A stretch of DNA of 64,000 bases from Pseudomonas mediterranea CFBP 5447 (GCF_000774145.1 NZ_KN322987.1:374756-438755), one strand, 5' to 3'; positions 42,568 to 51,212 are shown, numbered from the stretch's first letter. Translations and numbers: made by a program. The notes: generated from the sequence alone by a model not told the origin.

Positions 42568-43614
42568 ATGGCTCGAGGCGGGATCAACAAGGCTGTAGTG
42601 CAGAAAGCACGTCAGGCGCTGCTCGCCAGGGGCGCAAACCCCAGCATCGACGCCGTGCGCGTGGAGCTCGGAAATACGGGCTCCAAGACCACGATTTCTC
42701 GCTACCTGAAAGAGCTTGAACCGTCCAATTCAGAGCCAGTGACCTCACGTGAACGCATGAGTGAAGCGCTCAACGGCATGGTGCAGACGCTGCTGGATCA
42801 ACTGATGGAGGAGGGCCAGGAAGTCATTTCCCAGGCCACTGTGGCTTTTGAACAGCAGCGGGCCGCGCTGGAAAAGCAGATCATCGAGGTCAGATCAGAG
42901 CTGGCTACCGCTCAACGTCAATTGGCGACCCAACAGGCTGCGATAGAGACGCAGAACGCGGAACTCGCAACCAGCCAGTCCTCGCTCCAGGCGGAGTTGA
43001 CGCGTAATGCACGCCTTAGCCAGCGCTGCACCGACCTGGAATTCCTGGTTGCGGAAAAGGACAAGCACCTCCAATCGCTGGAGGAAAAGCACGTCCAGGC
43101 TCGCGGGGCGCTTGAGCACTATCGAGAGGCGGTGAAGGAGCAGCGCAATCAGGATCAACGCAAGCACGAGGCTCAACTGCATGAGATGCAGGTTGAACAG
43201 CGCAAGCTGCGAGAGACCATCGCCGTAAACCAGGACGACCTGACCCGATTGAATCGCGACAATGAACGCCTGCTCGCTGAAGCCAGGCAGCAAACCAAGG
43301 CCCTGCATACCCAGGAAGCCCTGGTTCAGTCGCTCAATACTCAAATTGCGGCGCTGCGCCAGGGTGAGGCCAAGACCGCTGGGGTGACTGAACACCTCAT
43401 GGAGCAGGTCTCGGCTTTGCGTGATGAAGTAAAGGCGCTTCACAAGGTCACTGCTGTAGCTGAACTGCGTGAGCAGGAAACCGCAGCGCTGATCGCATCG
43501 CTTCAGAAAGAGAATGAGCAACTTCGGCAGGCTGAGACAAGCCCGGAGGAGGGTAGCGATGCCTCCTCGGGGGCAGAGAAGCACACCAAGCCTTCGAAAC
43601 GACCCAGGAGATAA
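42568..43614 (+). CDS. KfrA-like DNA-binding coiled-coil protein, TnpT-like
   Basis: 348 aa. The N-terminal ~120 residues form a KfrA_N DNA-binding domain (INKAVVQKARQALLARGANP, then TISRYLKELE). The rest is an almost continuous coiled coil of Gln/Glu/Ala/Leu heptads to about residue 325, with a charged tail (KHTKPSKRPRR). Plasmid KfrA and transposon TnpT proteins share this build. TnpT of Tn4651 is an accessory factor for TnpS-mediated resolution. Here it is divergent from a TnpS-like recombinase across 196 bp with inverted repeats, which supports the same pairing. Confidence 0.85.
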   Translation: MARGGINKAVVQKARQALLARGANPSIDAVRVELGNTGSKTTISRYLKELEPSNSEPVTSRERMSEALNGMVQTLLDQLMEEGQEVISQATVAFEQQRAALEKQIIEVRSELATAQRQLATQQAAIETQNAELATSQSSLQAELTRNARLSQRCTDLEFLVAEKDKHLQSLEEKHVQARGALEHYREAVKEQRNQDQRKHEAQLHEMQVEQRKLRETIAVNQDDLTRLNRDNERLLAEARQQTKALHTQEALVQSLNTQIAALRQGEAKTAGVTEHLMEQVSALRDEVKALHKVTAVAELREQETAALIASLQKENEQLRQAETSPEEGSDASSGAEKHTKPSKRPRR

Positions 43615-43616
43615 GT

Positions 43617-43802
43617 ATGAATCAGATCGCAGGAAATCCGCAGGGCCATGATGAAGACTCGTCAGCGTGGAAATTCGCTCATCAGCGGCTTGCCCAGATG
43701 CTCGTGGAAAGGGCCGGGTCATCTGGCCCCTTGAGCCCGATCATGAAGGTGAAAGCCCCGGCGGCTGACCGCTTCCGCCGGGGTTGCATCAGGCTTCCTT
43801 GA
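43617..43802 (+). CDS. Possible small protein after the KfrA-like gene
   Basis: 61 codons starting two bases after the KfrA-like stop, with AGGAGA six bases upstream (within the end of the previous gene), so translation is plausible. The product (MNQIAGNPQGHDEDSSAWKF and onward) matches nothing I recognise. The last third runs through a GC-rich terminator hairpin and overlaps the end of the opposite MFS gene, so the real gene may be degraded at its 3' end or spurious. Confidence 0.35.
   Translation: MNQIAGNPQGHDEDSSAWKFAHQRLAQMLVERAGSSGPLSPIMKVKAPAADRFRRGCIRLP
43756..43783 (-). terminator. Terminator of the leftward MFS gene
   Basis: Perfect 9-bp GC stem CCCCGGCGG / CCGCCGGGG with a 10-nt loop, five bases past the MFS stop codon. 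On the minus strand it is followed by CTTTCACCTT, a modest T tract. It may also act on transcripts from the KfrA-like gene. Confidence 0.7.
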
Positions 43803-45084
43803 CCATATACCGCAGAATCAAGGTCAATGCCGTCGCGATACACAGCATCGCGGCCATCGCAATCAGTCCTGCATTGAATGACTGAGTGACATCCTTGAGC
43901 CAGCCCACTGCGTACGGTCCCACCAACCCGCCAAGGCTCCCCACGGCATTGATGAACGCGATACCGCCGGCTGCGGCCTGTTTGCTGAGAAACGTCGCCG
44001 GGATGCTATAGAAACAGGTACGTACCGAACTCAAGCCGATCAAGGCAACCGTGAGGCCAATCAGCGCCGGAATCAGATCGCTGTAGACCACCGAGAAGAT
44101 AAAGCCTGCTGCGCCGGTGGCGCAGGTGATCGCCAGGTGCAGGACATAACGTCGCTTGCGAGCGAGCACCTTCGCCCAAAGCAACATGGCGACACTGGCA
44201 ATCAGATAGGGTATCGCCGATACCCAGCCGATCTGAGTGGTGGTCAGCGCATGGGTTTTGAGAATCTGCGGCAGCCACACGCCGATGCCGAGAATGCCGA
44301 TGATATAGCTGAACAGAATGGCTGCCAGCAGCCACACCCGGGTGTCCTTGATCGACTCGCGAAAACTGTGGGCGCCCTTCGATTCGTGCTCGGCGTCCAG
44401 CGCCGATTGCAATGCCTGGCGCTCGTCCATGGTCAGCCATTTCGCGTCGGCGGGCTTGTCGGCGAGCAGCTTCAGGCACATCACGCCCAATACGCAGGCC
44501 GGCAGGCCTTGAAGCACCAACAGCCACTGCCAGCCGCGATAGCCCCAGAGGCCATCCATCGCGAGCATGGCGGCAGAGAGGGGGCCACCGAGTACCGATG
44601 ACAGCGGAATCGCGAACAGAAACCAGGCCATGACCCGCGTGCGGTACTGAATGGGAAACCACAACGACAGGAAGAAGATCACCCCGGGGAAAAAACCAGC
44701 CTCGGCGATGCCGGCCAGCAGGCGAATGAGCGAGTAACTGACGGGTCCTTGAGCCAACGCGGTGGAGGCGGAAAAGAGTCCCCAGGTAATCATGATTCTT
44801 GCGAGCCACCGACGCGCACCGAAGCGGTAGAGCGCCAGATTGCTGGGCACTTCGAACAAGCAATAACCGACATAAAAAATGCCGGCCGCAAAGCCGAACT
44901 GGGAGGCGGTGAGGCCCAGGTCGTCGTTCATGGTCAACGACGCAAAGCCGACGTTGGTTCTGTCGAGATAATTGAAGAAGTACGCGATGGCGAGCAGCGG
45001 GATCAACCTGATCGCGGCTTTGCGACAGGCACTGGATGCCAATGTTTCCTGGTCGGTTACTTGAGGGGCTGTGAGCGTATTCAT
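43789..45084 (-). CDS. MFS transporter, anion:cation symporter (ACS) family
   Basis: 431 aa, about 12 hydrophobic segments. Landmarks of the ACS/phthalate-permease group are AYFFNYLDRTNVGFASLTMN in the first helix, the GLFSASTALAQGPVSYSLIR region and RLLAGIAEAGFFPGVIFFLSL. These proton symporters take up aromatic acids, phthalates, tartrate, glucarate and similar organic acids. It lies next to the carboxylate-catabolic genes, so a dicarboxylate or aromatic acid is a likely substrate, but the exact one cannot be read. A terminator follows the stop codon. Confidence 0.9.
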   Translation of the reverse strand: MNTLTAPQVTDQETLASSACRKAAIRLIPLLAIAYFFNYLDRTNVGFASLTMNDDLGLTASQFGFAAGIFYVGYCLFEVPSNLALYRFGARRWLARIMITWGLFSASTALAQGPVSYSLIRLLAGIAEAGFFPGVIFFLSLWFPIQYRTRVMAWFLFAIPLSSVLGGPLSAAMLAMDGLWGYRGWQWLLVLQGLPACVLGVMCLKLLADKPADAKWLTMDERQALQSALDAEHESKGAHSFRESIKDTRVWLLAAILFSYIIGILGIGVWLPQILKTHALTTTQIGWVSAIPYLIASVAMLLWAKVLARKRRYVLHLAITCATGAAGFIFSVVYSDLIPALIGLTVALIGLSSVRTCFYSIPATFLSKQAAAGGIAFINAVGSLGGLVGPYAVGWLKDVTQSFNAGLIAMAAMLCIATALTLILRYMVKEA

Positions 45085-45341
45085 GGGGCTCCGTTATTGT
45101 TGTAATCGGGAGCCTGGAAGCATATGGCCGGCCTTCTTGTAGGCGCCAAGACCTTTAAACCATAGATGTCCATAACCGCACGGCATAGGACTTTCAGCGG
45201 GCGCGACACTGGGCTGCGGCTATGCCCGGCCAGCATCGAACCCCATGAGATATCAGTATTGGTTATTTTTTTTCAAGTGCATAAACCTGAGGCTTCAACC
45301 CCTCCGTTTGGCATGCCAGACAACAATAAAAGGCGTATGCA

Positions 45342-46220
45342 ATGCACTACACTCAGGTCATGAAATCTCTAGTCGTCGCGGGACTCGTTGCCTATAGCCT
45401 GCCGGGAAATGCCGATGATTCGGTACACACCCTGGTGGCTGAAAAAGGCAACGTGCATATCGAAGCGCTGGATCAGGGCAAGGGCCCTGTCATCGTGATC
45501 CTGCCGTCAAAAGGCCGCGGTGCGAATGACTATGACGAAGTGGCACGCTACCTGGCTGCCGACGGCTTTCGGGTGATTCGCCCTGAACCGCGTGGAGTCA
45601 AGGGCAGCAAGGCACCGATGGATACACCCACGCTGCATGATTTCGCCGCCGACGTGGCGCTGGTGATGGACAAGGCCAAGATCGGGCCCTCGGTGGTGGT
45701 TGGGCACGCCTGGGGCAGCCAGCCCGCGCGCGTGTTGGCGGTGGACCGTCCGGACCTGGTCAAGGGTGTCGTGCTGGCAGCCGCATCGATCGGCAAATTA
45801 CCTGAGGGCTCATCGGAGAAACCCTACGGCCGCATGGTTGAGGCGATCAAAGGTGCGGGGAATTATTCGTTGCCAGAGGCCAAGCGTGTCGACTATCTCA
45901 AGGAGGCGTTCTTCGCACCTGGCAATGACCCGCGTGCCTGGCTGAGCGGATGGTACGACAAAACCCACCAGGCCCAGGATCATGCGCGCGATACCACGCC
46001 CGTGGAGCTGTATTGGTCAGCCGGGAACAGCGTGCCGATTCTTGACCTGCAGGGGCAGCATGACGCGGTGGTGATCCCGAACATTCTCAAATCGATGCTC
46101 GGCGACCGGGTCGAACACAAGACCATCGCCAACGCCGGCCACGCCATGGCGCCCGAGCAGCCCCGTGAAATGGCAGAGGCCATCGCCGAGTTCGCCCAGC
46201 GCGTGTATGCGGCCAAGTGA
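45342..46220 (+). CDS. Secreted alpha/beta-hydrolase-fold protein with Ala at the nucleophile elbow
   Basis: 292 aa with an N-terminal signal (VVAGLVAYSLPGNA). The alpha/beta fold is clear: GPVIVILPSKGRGANDYDEV (oxyanion region), FRVIRPEPRGVKGSKAPMD, and the elbow VVVGHAWGSQPAR. The acid (LDLQGQHDAVV) and His (NAGHAMAPEQP) are present, but the usual GxSxG Ser is Ala (GHAWG). It should therefore lack normal esterase activity. It is convergent with a close paralogue (46295-47176) that has the same change. It might be a binding protein, a lyase-like enzyme or a cofactor-free enzyme; unknown. The start at 45342 is weak; a Met six codons later is possible. Confidence 0.85.
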   Translation: MHYTQVMKSLVVAGLVAYSLPGNADDSVHTLVAEKGNVHIEALDQGKGPVIVILPSKGRGANDYDEVARYLAADGFRVIRPEPRGVKGSKAPMDTPTLHDFAADVALVMDKAKIGPSVVVGHAWGSQPARVLAVDRPDLVKGVVLAAASIGKLPEGSSEKPYGRMVEAIKGAGNYSLPEAKRVDYLKEAFFAPGNDPRAWLSGWYDKTHQAQDHARDTTPVELYWSAGNSVPILDLQGQHDAVVIPNILKSMLGDRVEHKTIANAGHAMAPEQPREMAEAIAEFAQRVYAAK

Positions 46221-46243
46221 TAAGTTGATTTTTAGCGAATGCG

Positions 46244-46274
46244 CAGTGTGGGAGGAAGCTTGCCTCCCACACTG
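46244..46274. terminator. Bidirectional hairpin between convergent hydrolase genes
   Basis: A perfect 12-bp stem, CAGTGTGGGAGG / CCTCCCACACTG, with a 7-nt loop (aagcttg), lies between two convergent stop codons. The GTGGGAGG core resembles the REP-like palindromes of fluorescent pseudomonads, so it may be a repeat recruited as a two-way terminator. No long T tract on either side. Confidence 0.65.
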
Positions 46275-46294
46275 GCAGCACTTACCGGTTACCG

Positions 46295-47176
46295 CTATTT
46301 CGCATACTGCGCCTTGGCAAACGCGGCGATCGCATCCGCCATCGCCTTGGGTTGCTCAGGCGCCATGGCGTGGCCGGCATTTTTCAATACCACCACCTGG
46401 ACCCGGTCGCCGAGCATGCTTTTGAGCACACCGGAGAAACGCCGTGGGGCGACCGTGTCGGCCTCACCTTGCAGGTCGAGAATCGGTGCTGTGCCGGCGG
46501 CGAAATAGTCGTCCACCGGGGTGGTGTTGCGTGCATGGCCCTCGGCGTCATGGGTTGCCTGGTGCCAGCCGTCCAACCACACCCTCGGGTCGTTGCCCGG
46601 AGCAAAGAAGGCCTTGCGCAAGTAGATCAGACGTTGTTCTTCGGGCAGTGACAGGTCGCCCGCGCCATCGATGGCCTGGCGCATCTCGGCGTTGATGGGC
46701 TTTTCAGTCGAGCCTGGCGGTACCTTGCCTGCGGAAGCCGCGGCCATGACCACGCCGCGCACGAGGTCCGGACGGTCCGCGGCGAGCATGCGCGCGGCGA
46801 AGTTGCCCCAGGCATGACCGACCACCACGATGGGGCCTTTGTTCTCATGTTCGACCACCGCCGCCACATCGCGAGCGAAGTCGTGCACGCTCAGGTTTTC
46901 CATCGGCCCCTTGCTTTGCCCTATACCGCGTGGTTCCGGCCGGACAACCCTGAACCCATCCGCTTGAAGGTAATCGGCAACCTGGTCATAGTCGCGGCCC
47001 GAGCGGCCCAATGAGGGCAGCATCACGATGACGGGGCCGGTACCTTGGCTGTTGACCTCGATTTGTACATTGTCATAACGGACCAGCTCTTGCTTGAGTG
47101 GCGCACCGGCGGCCATGGCGATAGCGGAGGCCAGGCTGAAGGTGGCACCGATTAGAAGACGCGAAAAAATTCTCAT
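46295..47176 (-). CDS. Secreted alpha/beta-hydrolase-fold protein, paralogue with Ala nucleophile elbow
   Basis: 293 aa with a Sec signal (ATFSLASAIAMAAGAP). It is clearly related along its length to the convergent 45342-46220 protein: GPVIVMLPSLGRSGRDYDQV, FRVVRPEPRGIGQSKGPM, and the elbow VVVGHAWGNFAAR. The acid (LDLQGEADTV) and the late His (NAGHAMAPEQP) remain, but the nucleophile is again Ala. It is the last gene of the leftward catabolic operon; its ATG overlaps the preceding stop by one base (TAATG). The shared alteration in two copies suggests a selected function rather than decay. Confidence 0.87.
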   Translation of the reverse strand: MRIFSRLLIGATFSLASAIAMAAGAPLKQELVRYDNVQIEVNSQGTGPVIVMLPSLGRSGRDYDQVADYLQADGFRVVRPEPRGIGQSKGPMENLSVHDFARDVAAVVEHENKGPIVVVGHAWGNFAARMLAADRPDLVRGVVMAAASAGKVPPGSTEKPINAEMRQAIDGAGDLSLPEEQRLIYLRKAFFAPGNDPRVWLDGWHQATHDAEGHARNTTPVDDYFAAGTAPILDLQGEADTVAPRRFSGVLKSMLGDRVQVVVLKNAGHAMAPEQPKAMADAIAAFAKAQYAK

Positions 47177-47985
47177 TATTTGGACTCCTGGGCAGTCAAG
47201 TTTTGCACCGGCTCAAGGCCGCTCTCTTCAAGCAAACGGCGTGCGGCCGGGCTGTTGAGGTAGGCAATGAATTCACGGGCTGGGATCGCGTTGGGGGTAT
47301 GGTTGGCAGCTGCCGCGCAGAACCGGCTGACCTTCTGCACTTCTTCGGGCAGCGGTCCCAGGTAGTCGACGCCGGGGGTCACCTTCAGCTCGCTGATCTG
47401 TTGCATGCCGATATCCGCGTCGCCCCTGGCCAGGGCTGTGCCAACCAGCTCTTTGCCGGCAATTTCGACGGTCTTGCCTTTGACCTGATCGTTGATACCC
47501 AATCGCTGGAAGAGCTCGGTGCGGATAAAGACGCCGCTGGCGCCCTGGGAATAAGCGATCCTGTCGGCCTTCAGCAAGGCGGATTTCAGCGCTGCGACGC
47601 TTGAGACATCTGGCGTGGGTTTGCCATGGGGGACGCCGACACCGATGCGCGAGTCGGCAATCTCGCTGCGGGTGGCCATGTCAAAGGCGCCGGTGGGGGA
47701 GAGCAGTGCCAAGGTTTCGTCGGCCATGATCGCCAGGTCCATGGGCTCTTTGTGTTTGATGCGTTCTGGAATGGATTCAGGCGAGGCTCCCATGGAAGGC
47801 CCCCAACTGAACTTCAGGGTGTTGCCGCTGGCTTTTTCGTAGGCCGGCTGAAGGTGTTCCATGGCGCCCCTGAGTGCGCCGCTGGCAATGACCTTCAATT
47901 CGGCCGCTTCGCCCAACTGAGAGAAACCGAGCAAGCTGACCAACCCGGTGGTCACCAATATCGGCGCAGATTTTGTTTTTTTCAT
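47176..47985 (-). CDS. ModA-like periplasmic solute-binding/isomerase-type protein
   Basis: 269 aa from the ATG at 47985 (GAAGG upstream; the frame extends further without a start of similar quality). Signal peptide ending around GEAAEL. The mature part has the ModA fold: LKVIASGALRGAMEHLQPAYE, then FSWGPSMGASPESI, and GDADIGMQQISELKVTPGV. No modB/modC permease or ATPase is nearby. ModA-like periplasmic proteins in catabolic loci include aconitate isomerase of Pseudomonas, so an enzymatic or scavenging role on an organic acid is possible. It is coupled to the downstream alpha/beta-hydrolase-like gene. Confidence 0.82.
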   Translation of the reverse strand: MKKTKSAPILVTTGLVSLLGFSQLGEAAELKVIASGALRGAMEHLQPAYEKASGNTLKFSWGPSMGASPESIPERIKHKEPMDLAIMADETLALLSPTGAFDMATRSEIADSRIGVGVPHGKPTPDVSSVAALKSALLKADRIAYSQGASGVFIRTELFQRLGINDQVKGKTVEIAGKELVGTALARGDADIGMQQISELKVTPGVDYLGPLPEEVQKVSRFCAAAANHTPNAIPAREFIAYLNSPAARRLLEESGLEPVQNLTAQESK

Positions 47986-48014
47986 GATGCTACCTTCTCT
48001 AATGGGCGCCCGTT

Positions 48015-48950
48015 TCAGGCACCACGGGTGTTGACGAACAACGAATACAACGACGTGGTTGAAGCCATCAGCAGGCGATTGCCGCGCGGGCCGCCGAAAC
48101 ACAGGTTGGCGCAGCGTTCCGGCAGGTCGATATGCCCGATCGCCGTGCCATCGGGCGCGAAGATGCGCACCCCATCCAGACCCGGCTCAGGCGCTCCCCA
48201 GCCGCACCAGAGGTTTCCGTCTACATCGACACGCAGGCCATCGGGCAAGCCGCTGCCGGCATCGATCAGCACACGGCGTTGGCCGATCCGGCCTTGGTCA
48301 TCAACGCTGTAGGCCACGATTCGTCGGGGGCGAGCCCTGGACTCAACCAGGTAGAGCGTCCTTTCATCGGGGGAGAAGGCAAGGCCGTTCGGCCCTTCGA
48401 GGTCTTCGGCGACACAGTGCAGGGTGCCCTCGGCATCGAGGCGATAGAGGTTGGCCGGCAGTTCCGGCGTACCCTGGCGCCCCATGTAGTCACTGATCAG
48501 GCCGAAAGGCGGGTCGGTGAACCAGATGCTGTCGTCAGACTTCACCACGATGTCATTCGGCGAGTTCAGCGGCTTGCCTGCAAAGCTTTCAGCCAGCACC
48601 GTGGTGCTGCCGTCGTACTCGGTGCGAGTGACGCGTCGCCCGCCGTGCTCGCAGATCAGCAAGCGGCCTTGACGGTCGCGGGTCATGCCGTTGGCCTGAT
48701 TCGAAGGCTGGCGAAACACGCCCAGAGCGCCCGTGGCTTCGTCCCAACGCATGATGCGGTCGTTGGGCAAGTCGGTGAACAACAGGAATCGACCGTCGGC
48801 GAACCATGCCGGGCCTTCCGCCCAGCGCAGGCCGCCACCGAGACGCTCGACCTTGGCATGGGCCAGGCGGTAGTGGGCAAAGCGCGGGTCCAGCTCACGT
48901 ACCCTGGGATCGGGCACGCGCGGGCTGGACGACCATGAAATCTCGTCCAT
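48015..48950 (-). CDS. SMP-30/gluconolactonase/LRE family lactonase
   Basis: 311 aa, cytosolic, a six-bladed beta-propeller. Motifs are LGGGLRWAEGPAWFADGRFL (the first metal Glu), LNSPNDIVVKSDDSIWFTDP (metal Asn/Asp), GPNGLAFSPDERTLYLVE and LPDGLRVDVDGNLWCGW. These enzymes open aldonolactones or related lactones with a divalent metal. In this operon it sits between the amidohydrolase and the ModA-like gene with 25-29 bp gaps, so a lactone intermediate is likely in the pathway. Confidence 0.92.
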   Translation of the reverse strand: MDEISWSSSPRVPDPRVRELDPRFAHYRLAHAKVERLGGGLRWAEGPAWFADGRFLLFTDLPNDRIMRWDEATGALGVFRQPSNQANGMTRDRQGRLLICEHGGRRVTRTEYDGSTTVLAESFAGKPLNSPNDIVVKSDDSIWFTDPPFGLISDYMGRQGTPELPANLYRLDAEGTLHCVAEDLEGPNGLAFSPDERTLYLVESRARPRRIVAYSVDDQGRIGQRRVLIDAGSGLPDGLRVDVDGNLWCGWGAPEPGLDGVRIFAPDGTAIGHIDLPERCANLCFGGPRGNRLLMASTTSLYSLFVNTRGA

Positions 48951-48975
48951 CGTTTGATCTCCGAAAGGGTGGGCG

Positions 48976-49803
48976 TCAGCTGTAGAGGCGCGCCGGGTTA
49001 TCGATCAGTACCGCTTGCTGCAAGGCGGGGCTGTCGCAGACTTGGCGAATGAAATCGAGCAATTGCTCGTCATCCGGGACCGGCCCCTTGATATTCGGAT
49101 GCGGCCAGTCCGAGCCCCAGATCGCGCGTTGCGGCGCGCATTCGAGCAGCGTACGTACCTGGTCCAGCGCCTGCGGCCACGGACCGGGCCGGCCTTGCAT
49201 GGCGCGATCGATGCCGGACAGTTTGATCCAGCGGTTCGAGTGGTCCAGTTCGATGCACAGCTCGCGCATCAGCGCCGGATCAACAGGCTCGGTGAGGTCC
49301 GGGCGGGCCATATGATCGATGACCAGCGGCGTCTCCAGATTCCGCCAGGCTTGCAGGAACGGCAGCAACACGGGCAATTCCCCATGCACCAGCACATGCC
49401 AGCCGAACGACCTGACGCGTTCGGCCAGGGCGCGCAGTTTTTCCGGGTCGCGTGCGCCTGGCAGGTGGCCCATCAAGTTGAAGCGAATACCCCGCAGGCC
49501 GCCGTCATGGAGTGCCTGCAATTGGGTGTCGGTGGTGGTGTCGTCAATGATCCCGACACCTCGGTAGCGGCCGGCACTGTCGGCAATCGCCTGTAGAATG
49601 GCGGCGTGATCGGTGCCATAGGGCGCGGCCTGCACCAGCACGCCGTGGCTGATGCCCAGACGGCGATGCAGGTTCAGTAACTCGGCGAAGGGCGCGGGCT
49701 CCGGTGCGTAGGCAGCATTGGCCGGCAGTGGAAATTGGGCCCAGGGGCCGTAGATATGCGTGTGGCAATCCCACACACCCATCGGGTTGGATGAAGTCGA
49801 CAT
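48976..49803 (-). CDS. Amidohydrolase-family lactonase, LigI/L-fuconolactonase type
   Basis: 275 aa TIM-barrel of the COG3618 group. Metal and active-site motifs: DCHTHIYGP at the first strand, VLVHGELP, VIDHMARPD and the late WGSDWPHPN with the catalytic Asp. Members hydrolyse 2-pyrone-4,6-dicarboxylate (LigI), fuconolactone, rhamnonolactone or sulfomuconolactone. Together with the SMP-30 lactonase and the CMD-like gene it points to ring-opened or lactone dicarboxylate intermediates. Substrate not determined. Confidence 0.9.
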   Translation of the reverse strand: MSTSSNPMGVWDCHTHIYGPWAQFPLPANAAYAPEPAPFAELLNLHRRLGISHGVLVQAAPYGTDHAAILQAIADSAGRYRGVGIIDDTTTDTQLQALHDGGLRGIRFNLMGHLPGARDPEKLRALAERVRSFGWHVLVHGELPVLLPFLQAWRNLETPLVIDHMARPDLTEPVDPALMRELCIELDHSNRWIKLSGIDRAMQGRPGPWPQALDQVRTLLECAPQRAIWGSDWPHPNIKGPVPDDEQLLDFIRQVCDSPALQQAVLIDNPARLYS

Positions 49804-49822
49804 ACTGGCTCCTGCAAGTGGC

Positions 49823-50641
49823 TCAGTCGCAACGCGCGGTCATGCCGCCATCGACGATGATTTCAGTGCCGGTGACAAAGCGCGATTCATCGCTGGCCAG
49901 ATACAGCGCGGCATAAGCGGTGTCGCGGCCGTCGCCCATGAACCCGAGTGGAATGCGTTTCAGGCGGGTGTCGAGCAATTTGCCCACATCGCCGCCCGTG
50001 CGTTGCCCGGCCAGGCGCACCTCGACCATCGGCGTATGCAATTGTCCAGGCACCACGGTGTTCACGCGGATGCCCTTGGGCGCGTATTCCACGGCGGTGA
50101 CGCGCGACAGCTGAATCACGCCGGCTTTGCTGGCGGCGTAGGCCACCTGGGCCGAGCCCGTCCAGCGAATGCCGGACGTCGATGCGGTATTGATGATCGA
50201 GCCACTGCCCTGGGCTTCCATCAGCGGCAGTACGTGCTTACAGGTGAGGTAGACGCTGCTGAGGTTCAGGGCTATCTGGGCATCGAACTTTTCTTCAGCC
50301 AGGGCAACAGCGCCGCCTGCCGCCGAACCACCGACGTTATTCACCAGGATATCGACCGTGCCATAGGTTTCCTTGCAGGTGGCAACCATTGCGGCCACGG
50401 CCTGGGTATTGGTGACATCGCAGGCATAAGGTGTGACCTCACCGCCGGCCTCACGAATGCGCTCAAGCGTTTCCTCCATGGCCTCCAGATCACGATCGAC
50501 CGCGAAGACTTTGGCACCGGCCATGGCGAATAGCACCGCGACCGCGCGACCGTTGCCCCAGCCGCTGCCGACACAGCCGGCACCGGTGACGATAGCGACC
50601 TTGCCTTGGAGGCGATCGCTTTTTGGAAGAGTTTCGGTCAT
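49823..50641 (-). CDS. SDR family NAD(P)-dependent oxidoreductase
   Basis: 272 aa classical short-chain dehydrogenase. The cofactor loop is VAIVTGAGCVGSGWGNGRA, a longer glycine loop than usual; then NNVGG, the catalytic Ser in IINTASTSGIRW and YAASK (Tyr/Lys). The end segment has YLASDESRFVTGTEIIVDGG. It would oxidise a secondary alcohol of the pathway substrate or reduce the corresponding ketone. It sits in the operon with a 10-bp gap from the CMD-like gene and 19 bp to the lactonase gene. Confidence 0.93.
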   Translation of the reverse strand: MTETLPKSDRLQGKVAIVTGAGCVGSGWGNGRAVAVLFAMAGAKVFAVDRDLEAMEETLERIREAGGEVTPYACDVTNTQAVAAMVATCKETYGTVDILVNNVGGSAAGGAVALAEEKFDAQIALNLSSVYLTCKHVLPLMEAQGSGSIINTASTSGIRWTGSAQVAYAASKAGVIQLSRVTAVEYAPKGIRVNTVVPGQLHTPMVEVRLAGQRTGGDVGKLLDTRLKRIPLGFMGDGRDTAYAALYLASDESRFVTGTEIIVDGGMTARCD

Positions 50642-50651
50642 GCAAGTATCC

Positions 50652-51212
50652 TCAATTCAATGTTGTTGGTAGTTCGGCAATGGCGCCCACGGGCGGTGGC
50701 ACTTCGAACACCTTGATGGTCATGGAAATCAGGCTGTAGTAGCCCGCGATGCCGACCAGGTCGACAGCCGCATCGGTGCCCAACAGCTCGGTGAACTCGG
50801 CATACAGGTCGTCGCTGATCGCACGCTGGGCGTGCAGCTCGCGAATGAAGCGGTAAACCAGCGCTTCATCGGCGTTTTCGAACGCAGGCGCCACGTCATC
50901 CCGAATGGCGTCGATGATCTGCGGCGCCAAGCCCGCTTCCAGCGCGAAGGGCTTGTGGGCAGCCCACTCGTACTCGGCGAGCCAGTGGCGCCCCATCATC
51001 AGGATCGCAAGCTCAGACAGGCGCGGCTCCAGGCAGGTGTCATAGCGGCAGTAGCGGCCCAATGCCTGGGCGCACTCCGCCAGCTCCGGCCTGTGCAACC
51101 AGATGGCCAGGGGGCCTCGCACCCCTTTGCGTGGGCCATTGGCGATGCGCTCGTAAACCGGGCGCTGCTCATCGCTGAGGTGGTTCGGGTCGATAGGGGG
51201 CAAACGATTCAT
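50652..51212 (-). CDS. Carboxymuconolactone decarboxylase family protein
   Basis: 186 aa. AhpD/CMD-like all-alpha fold: YDTCLEPRLSELAILMMGRH, WLAEYEWAAHKPFALEAGL and the following ADEALVYRFIRELHAQRAIS. The AhpD-type CxxC pair is absent (EYEWAAH instead), so it is the decarboxylase/isomerase-like rather than the peroxiredoxin-reductant branch. It may decarboxylate a lactone such as 4-carboxymuconolactone, or have another role in the same route. It lies between the symporter and SDR genes with gaps of about 10 bp. Confidence 0.88.
   Translation of the reverse strand: MNRLPPIDPNHLSDEQRPVYERIANGPRKGVRGPLAIWLHRPELAECAQALGRYCRYDTCLEPRLSELAILMMGRHWLAEYEWAAHKPFALEAGLAPQIIDAIRDDVAPAFENADEALVYRFIRELHAQRAISDDLYAEFTELLGTDAAVDLVGIAGYYSLISMTIKVFEVPPPVGAIAELPTTLN

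Noticed and set aside
40000..43800. A complete Tn3-family transposon
   Set aside because: No tnpA-sized gene and no convincing 38-48 bp terminal inverted repeats were seen in or around the pair.
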